From Mytilus californianus (taxonomy: Eukaryota > Mollusca > Bivalvia > Mytilida > Mytilidae), in NCBI RefSeq assembly GCF_021869535.1, contig NW_026262659.1, forward strand, positions 5,952,001 to 6,016,000: a DNA stretch of 64,000 bases, in the 5' to 3' direction. Both the position numbers and the translations under genes were made by a program. The notes below the pieces were generated by a model. The model saw only the letters and a list, made by a program, of their open reading frames with translations, was not told where the DNA came from and searched no databases. Shown in pieces: positions 57,832 through 64,000 of the stretch (positions within the stretch are counted from its first letter, which is position 1; every line of letters starts with the position of its first letter).

Positions 57832-58050
57832 TGAAAATAAGGAGATCTGGTATGATTGCCAATGAGACAACTATAAACCAGAATCCAAATACAATTTATG
57901 TAAGCAACTGAAGCCATAAAACGACCTTCAGTAATCAGCGAAACCCATACGTGTAGTACATGTAAGCTATAAAAGATCCAGACAAGACAAAATGTGAAAC
58001 AATTTAAACGAGAAAACCAGCAGCCCGATTAATGACAAAACAACTTAGAA
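57832..58050 (+). repeat. Dispersed repeat family A, partial copy
   Basis: 'aaataaggagatctggtatg' to 'aaacgagaaaaccagcagcc', with diverged middle blocks. It is followed directly by the GAA microsatellite. Confidence 0.7.
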
Positions 58051-58053
58051 GTA

Positions 58054-58083
58054 TAGAAGAAGAAAAAGAAGAAGAAGAAGAAG

Positions 58084-58113
<30 letters not shown>
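58054..58113 (+). repeat. (GAA)n microsatellite
   Basis: About 60 bp of nearly pure AAG/GAA trinucleotide with one 'aaa' interruption near the start. Confidence 0.95.
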
Positions 58114-58114
<1 letters not shown>

Positions 58115-59419
58115 TTTATTTCCATTAAGGTGGATCGTTGGTAAATATTTCTTCAGATAGAATTTTCTTATACTTTGCCAAAATGAAGATTTTTCTATGC
58201 TTTTTTTTTTTAAATATGATAAAAAGTATGGGTCACCGTGCTATTTTTCAAACTACAAGTCTTGCAAACTTGCCCAAATTTGCATACATTGTTCATGAAA
58301 AAACACATTTTTGTGAATAAAAAGAAATCTATGAGATAGAATTTTGATATAAAATATGAAAAGATAGGTCTTATAATATGCTTTAAGAAAATAAAAAGAA
58401 AAAATGGTGTCACCGAACTTGATTTCTTTCTACAAGTAAAAACTGAAAATTTCACTGTCATTCCAGTATGAAATTTTTACTATAAAAGTTATCTCCCCTT
58501 AAATGGTGAAGTTGAAAAATTGATTTTAAAAAACTGAAATATTTGTATTTTTTTAAAACATTTTGGATAATGCAATAAAACACTGATTTTTCTTTATGCA
58601 AATAAACAGTCTTACGCATAAACTGCAAATGGATCTCAAAATTTGCAGATTTAGGCACAGAACTAGACCGATTGTGTACTGCTATTGTACAATCCAAGAT
58701 GGCGGTATACTGTAACAGTGAATTACCTTAAATGTGCTCACAAGTAGCATAATACAATATAAGACACTAATAAGACAATAACAAAAAGAAACAACAATAG
58801 TCTAGTATACATGCAAAGAAAAGAAAAAGCAGTTTGAAGATCATGAACTACACACATATATAAATATATATAAATATACGTTCAACAGTGTTTCCCTCCT
58901 TCTTAGGTACACCCAAACATGAAAAAGTTCCTAAAATAAATTGGCAATGTATTGGATATTTAACTTAACTGCAAAAGCCACCAAGGGACGGTGCTGCATG
59001 GCAAGGTGGGAGATAGACTCACATGGTATACATGAATGTAAAATAGATAATTTGGTTATGATATTATGAGCAGATGCACAAACCTGTTATGTCATCCTCG
59101 TACCTGATGCAGAAGGGGTTGATTCATATTGTAAGAGGCACCAAGGGACGATGCTAAATGACATGCCCAAGTGTTCATAGTACGGAATAGAAAAATACTC
59201 AAATATAATATATATGGGAATAATTCTGATTGTCAATGATAAAATAAATACAAGAAGGTACATTATTATTATTATTATAGGTGAGTCTAGGTAACCACCA
59301 TGACATCCTCGTGCCTGATGAAGATAAGCTAGATCTATATTTTGCCTTCATCAATCAGATCACAAACATATGTTAATATATCAACATTCTCTACATTAAG
59401 TAGCCAGATTAGTTTTTGG
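58114..59419. other. Non-coding DNA, possible dispersed repeat
   Basis: Two parallel phrases 'tatgggtcaccgtgc' and 'tggtgtcaccgaac', each followed by 'tttctacaag'-like wording, and 'aagttatctccccttaaatg' near 58487, suggest an old repeat. Near 58990 and 59150 'caccaagggacg(g/a)tgct' occurs twice. No gene was recognised. Confidence 0.4.
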
Positions 59420-59600
59420 CTAGGAATATGACAGACAGCAACTAACGTCAAAACACTGAATTACAGGCTCTTGATTTAAAACAGACACATACCGGTACAT
59501 TGTAAAGGATGTGGCGGCTGAAACATTTTTGTGAGCGCATAACCCTCACTTTAACCCCGAACAGCGGTGTAACAGCGAAACATAAAACTGAACTATAACA
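59420..59600 (+). repeat. Dispersed repeat family A, diverged fragment
   Basis: 'gaattacaggctcttgattt', 'gtggcggctgaaacat' and 'aacagcggtgtaacagcg' follow the family block order in the middle region. Confidence 0.55.
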
Positions 59601-60069
59601 TTTTGTTGGAAATGGTAAAGTATGGTTGCAGTAGGGTTTGTTTTTGTATTTAAAATACATTATTTATAACAGTTAGTTCCTTTCATTTGGTGTCTGCATA
59701 CATAACATTGTATTTGTGTGTGTGTGTTCCTGTCTTGTTTATATTCATTATTTGGTTACACCTTTAAAAACAATTCCATCGCTCTTGACGTATTCGAGAT
59801 ACTTTTGCAAGCGTCAAAAGGATTCAATATGTCGTTTTTCAGACAAGTTGAAAATTTCGGTCATCTTCTGATTGTGCCACATATACATACCAGCACAGAA
59901 AATATTTTAGCGATAAATTGTTATCTAATACACGTAGTATAATTTTAGGTCCATTGCGTCTTGTAAATGTGGCAAATTTGTTAATGAAATTCGTTTACGT
60001 TAATGCAAATGATCTTAATTTGCTTAATTCAATATTCTTCGCTCATTTGGCTGATTACATTATAAACTT
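59601..60069. other. Non-coding or degraded retroelement DNA
   Basis: Short ORFs here show no conserved domain. The stretch may be a decayed 5' continuation of the retroelement copy that follows. Confidence 0.35.
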
Positions 60070-60445
60070 GTACGGATGTAGTCATAATATGGTTGACCGT
60101 TACGGAATATTCGTGTCACAGATGCTTACAGGATGTTATGATGCTTGTCGCAGTCAGAATCACAATCTCTTTTACTCGATTGTGTCATCAACGAATGCGA
60201 CTAATTATTAAATGTTTGCATGCCATGATCTACAAAAACTGTACCATTACTGCACAGGAGCTGCCTACCCGATCGGAACATCTGGGTTTATAGCCGATTT
60301 TTAGTGCGGTTCGTGTTGCTCAAACTTAATTTATATGTAGTGTTTGTGAACTGTTGTTTGTTTTTCGCCCTTTTTTTCTTTAGTCATGTTATTGATGTTA
60401 TTGTCTGTTTTTTTTTCGACTTATGGTTTTTTGATTGGCCTCTTG
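60070..60445 (+). pseudogene. Retroelement reverse-transcriptase C-terminal tail, highly degraded
   Basis: 'atggttgaccgttacggaat' followed by 'cagatgcttacag', 'atcggaacatctgggtttat', 'gtgcggttcgtgttgctcaa' and 'tattgtctgttttttttcga' follow the block order of 43478-43975. No continuous reading frame remains. Confidence 0.5.
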
Positions 60446-60500
60446 ATATCCTGTTTTTTTTCCAAAGTCAGAGAAAGACAAGGAACGTTCACTTCATTAT

Positions 60501-61462
60501 ACCCCCATCACACTAGGACCACAATTCCGCTACGACCTCAGAAATTATGAAAAATTTTGGAAGTCGTACTAAGATCGTGGTGGTCGTAGTAAGGACGTGC
60601 CAAGGTCTTCATGATCGTGGAGGTCCACGACCAACTTTGAACATGTTTAAAACATTCGTAATGCAGTCGTGGCCAAAACTAGTCGTAGTAGAAGCGTAGA
60701 ATGGTCGTAGTAAGGACGTAGTAAGATCGGGATGGGCGAAGAAGCATCGTATTGGAAACGTATGGAAACGTATTGGAAAACGTGGTGCAATCGGGAAGCC
60801 AGTGGAAAAGATTTCGCTGCGACCTTACTACGATTTCACTGCGACTATCCCGTTTTCACTACGTCTTTATTACGCTTCTACTACGATATTGATGCGATTA
60901 TACTATATATAGCTACGATGAAGAAGACAATAGTACGCTGCTACTACGCGCTTGCCGTCCTTAGTACGACCTTACTACGATACTACTATGTCCTAGCCAG
61001 TATAATTGCACGACCTCATTCTGTTGATATATATATAAAAAACCGGATGCAATATTTTCTACCTATAGTTCGACTTGTGTGTACAATGTAAAGTCTTGAT
61101 CTTTACAGGGACGAAGAGCGCAGTGACAACGTAGTGGAGTCGTGGTTAAAATTGTAATAGACGCGTATTGAGATCGTAATGAGATCGGTAAGGTCTTGAC
61201 AAAAGCGGTACAGATATCGTGTTAGTCTTGCTAAGGTCTTATTAGACGTAGCAAGAGCGTGACAGGGTCGTAACAAGAACGTGTTACTATTGTACCGGAA
61301 TCGTGGCAGGATCTTATCAGGATCATAGCAAGGTCGTGAAATGAACGTGAAAACTATGAAATATTGAATATTCAAGCCGATCGTACCACGATCTCACCGC
61401 GATTTTATTTGTTTATAGATTGTAGTGGGATCTTCATGGTCTTGGTCTAGTGTGACGGGGGC
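60501..61462. mobile_element. 962 bp foldback element with 'cccccRtcacactag' ends
   Basis: The left end 'cccccatcacactaggacca' is inverse to the right end 'tggtctagtgtgacgggggc'. TTAT precedes the left end and TTAA follows the right end, compatible with a decayed TTAA target duplication. The interior is dense in 'cgtagtaaggacgt / acgaccttactacg' motifs in both orientations, so the element can fold extensively. ORFs across it (60732-61091 and 61103-61375) are by-products of these repeats. Confidence 0.75.
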
Positions 61463-61466
61463 TTAA

Positions 61467-62289
61467 CATCGAAACGCAGTGGCACAATTCAGAACCCTGT
61501 AAATCTGACTACTATGATTTAGCTCTCAGCTATTTGACAACTTATGACAGGGAATAATAGCAAATGTTCTATACGTGTACATATCGATATGTTATAAAAC
61601 AAACAATAAAATGTTCAGGCAGTTCATACTAATGAATGATATTTGTTGTTAGAAATATTTATTGCTTTTTGAATTTTGATTTTTTATCATTCATTTCTCA
61701 ATTGATTTTGAGTTTGTCGAACAGTTTTAAGATGTTTATATTTATTTAACACATGAAATAGGCAGAATCTCTTTGTGATTACTGTAATCTGGAGTTAAAT
61801 GCTGATAAGTGAAACTTTTTTTCTGTTTTCTTTGCTCTATAAATTTAGGTACATCTCTCTTCGATTAATTCTCTGAGCATATTCCTAGGGGAAAGGAAAG
61901 CAGTTAATTTTTACTCAATAACCCTTTCAGATATGATAATTCATAAACCGATTTAAAAGTACAACAAATGGAACTAAAACTGTAGAAGATGTGGATTATA
62001 CGTCAATAAGTCAGCAATCAAACGACAAATACAACATAAGGACATCAAGAGGGCAGCATATATTTTTCAACAGTGAACTGGTGTCTCTACAATATGTCAA
62101 GTTCTAAAAATCACAAATTTATATACAAATTGTGAATAAATTAAACAAAAACAATCAAGGATCTGCCTTAAAACGCAATTCTCCAAATAATATAACAATT
62201 TAGGAGAAAACCCAAATATCACAAAAGTTTATAATATAAATGTTACCAACATTTTGCTATTTTCTTATTACTTTACCCTACAAGAGAAC
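61467..62289. other. AT-rich gap, nothing recognised
   Basis: No repeat or coding signal was identified. Confidence 0.4.
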
Positions 62290-63455
62290 TTTCCGAGGAG
62301 CGGTGGATTGATATAAATCGTCCACATATTTCCGAGTAGCTGTGGATTGATATAAATCGTCCGTATATTTCCGGGGATCCGTGGATTGATATAAATCGTC
62401 CACATATTTCCGAGTAGCCGTGGATTGATATAAATCGTCCACAATGTTCCGAGGAGCTGTGGATTGATATAAATCGTCCACATATTTCCGAGGAGCCGTG
62501 GATTGATATAAATTGTTCGCATATTTCCGAGGAGCCGTGGATTAATATAAATTGTCCGCATATTTCCGAGGAGTCGTGGATTGATATAAATTGTTCGCAT
62601 ATTTCCGAGGAGCCGTGGATTGATATAAATCGTCCGTATATTTCCGAGGAGTCGTGGATTGATATGAATATTCCACATATTTCCGAGTAGCCGTGGATTA
62701 ATATAAATCGTCTGTATATTTCCGAGGGGTCGTGGATTGATATAAATCGTCCACATATTTCCGAGTAGTCGTGGATTGATATAAATCGTCCGTATATTTC
62801 CGAGTAGCCGTGGATTGATATAAGTCGTCCGTATATTTCTGAGGAGTCGTGGATTGATATAAATCGTCCGCATATTTCCGAGGAGCCGTGGATTAATATA
62901 AATTGTCCGCATATTTCCGAGGAGTCGTGGATTGATATAAATTGTTCGCATATTTCCGAGGAGCCGTGGATTGATATACATCGTCCGTATATTTCCGAGG
63001 AGTCTTGGATTGATATGAATATTCCACATATTTCTGAGGAGTCGTGGATTGATATAAATCGTCCGCATATTTCCGTGGATTGATATAAATCGGACGCATA
63101 TTTCCGAGGAGTCGTGGATTGATATAAATCGTCCACATATTTCCGAGGATCCGTGGATTGATATAAAACGTACGTATATTTCTGAGGAGTCGTGGATTGA
63201 TATAAATCGTCCGCATATTTCCGAGGATCCGTGGACTGATATAAATCGTACGCATATTTCCGAGGAGTCGTGGATTGATATAAATCGTCCGCATATTTTC
63301 GAGGATCCGTGGATTGATATAAATCGTCCGTATATTTCCGAGGAGTCGTGGATTGATATAAATCGTCCGTATATTTCCGAGGAGTCGTGGATTGATATAA
63401 ATCGTTCGCATGTGTCCGAGGATCCGTGGATTGATACAAATTGTCCGCATATTTA
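62290..63455 (+). repeat. 39 bp minisatellite, about 30 copies
   Basis: The monomer is 'gaggagccgtggattgatat' plus 'aaatcgtccgcatatttcc'. Main variants are 'gagtcg / gagccg / gatccg' and 'ccgc / ccac / ccgt / ttcgc'. One shortened unit occurs near 63070. Since 39 is a multiple of three and the unit lacks stops, minus-strand frames stay open for up to 388 codons without being genes. Confidence 0.96.
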
Positions 63456-64000
63456 CAAAACGTTCATGTAAATTGATGGTGTCGTTTGTTGAAACAGTTA
63501 TTGGCCAATCAAATCGGTATATAGCATTTAATTCTCAAACGTGTACTTATTTCATGTCCTCGGACACGACTCTGCATTTATACAGTCAGCTCTGATATCA
63601 ATTTTCGTGATTAGTATCCTACATCTTGGCAAACTAGTAAAAAAATATACGCGTGAATAATTGGTGCTAGTTTCCACTTCAAACAGCTAAAAAAATCGAC
63701 ACAAATTTAACGACTTAAAATGTCATTAATAAAAGTATAAAGTTATAAATATTTAAAAAAAATCGTTTCTTCATTTATTATAAATTCTATTGACAATATG
63801 GCTGTCACAGTAGAAATCATTCAATAAAGCAAAATGGAAATGGACAATGATTTAATTGCTGTTTAAACTTATAACAGCCGTTTATTAGAAATAAAAGAAA
63901 TAAAGATGACATGAGAAAAAATATTGGAACATTTTCATTCAGTCAATATTGTTTCTTTATTTACTAATGTTTTACTTTGCTTCATTTAATGATTTGAAAT
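63456..64000. other. AT-rich DNA to the window edge
   Basis: Nothing was recognised. Confidence 0.4.

Noticed and set aside
60732..61375. ORFs of 119 and 90 codons
   Set aside because: They are built from the repeated 'acgaccttactacga' motifs of the foldback element on both strands.
62268..63450. Minus-strand ORFs of 185 to 388 codons
   Set aside because: They are by-products of the 39 bp minisatellite, overlapping in different frames.

Overview
The window looks like nuclear DNA from a marine bivalve, most likely a mussel (Mytilus or a close relative). It is AT-rich, has spliced (intron-bearing) coding sequence and almost no long credible open reading frame, and is crowded with short dispersed repeats. 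Several of these I associate from memory with mussel genomes: a roughly 660 bp family with a conserved 'gatgtggtatgattgcc' end, a roughly 290 bp family centred on 'gcgggattttctcgctgtg', and tRNA-derived SINEs. The species call is inference, because no alignment was run.

The only confident protein-coding feature is one exon on the minus strand (28795-29110). It encodes the N-terminus, TM1, TM2 and the start of TM3 of a class A peptide GPCR resembling cholecystokinin/gastrin/sulfakinin receptors, and it ends at a clear phase-1 splice donor. I find no later exon in the remaining 28.8 kb on that side, so the next exon is either beyond the window or the gene is incomplete. Two other minus-strand ORFs (4918-5217 and 18002-18202) are weak exon candidates of unknown function.

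Layout: 1-13.7 kb is sparse AT-rich DNA with scattered repeats and small inverted-repeat elements. 13.7-15.8 kb holds a 30 bp minisatellite, a palindromic element and a 73 bp triplication. 15.85-20.49 kb is bounded by about 0.5 kb inverted repeats and a perfect 6 bp direct repeat, so it appears to be one 4.6 kb transposon-like insertion carrying nested repeats. 22.9-27.8 kb holds dispersed repeats, retroelement relics and a 61 bp satellite. 28.8-31.1 kb is the GPCR exon and its 5' flank, including a 335 bp inverted-repeat element with seven CACGTG E-boxes. 31.8-36.6 kb is a 51 bp satellite (about 95 copies) with higher-order duplications. 37.35-39.55 kb is a 30 bp satellite (about 73 copies) with 570 and 660 bp super-repeats. 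41-61 kb is a mosaic of repeat copies, SINEs with target-site duplications, foldback elements and truncated retroelement 3' ends. 62.3-63.5 kb is a 39 bp minisatellite.

No operon, CRISPR array, rRNA or intact tRNA gene was found. The genes do not form a pathway. The main interest is the mobile DNA: several inverted-repeat elements with arrays of short motifs at their ends, precise nested insertions, and satellites whose unit lengths are mostly multiples of three and so generate long false ORFs.
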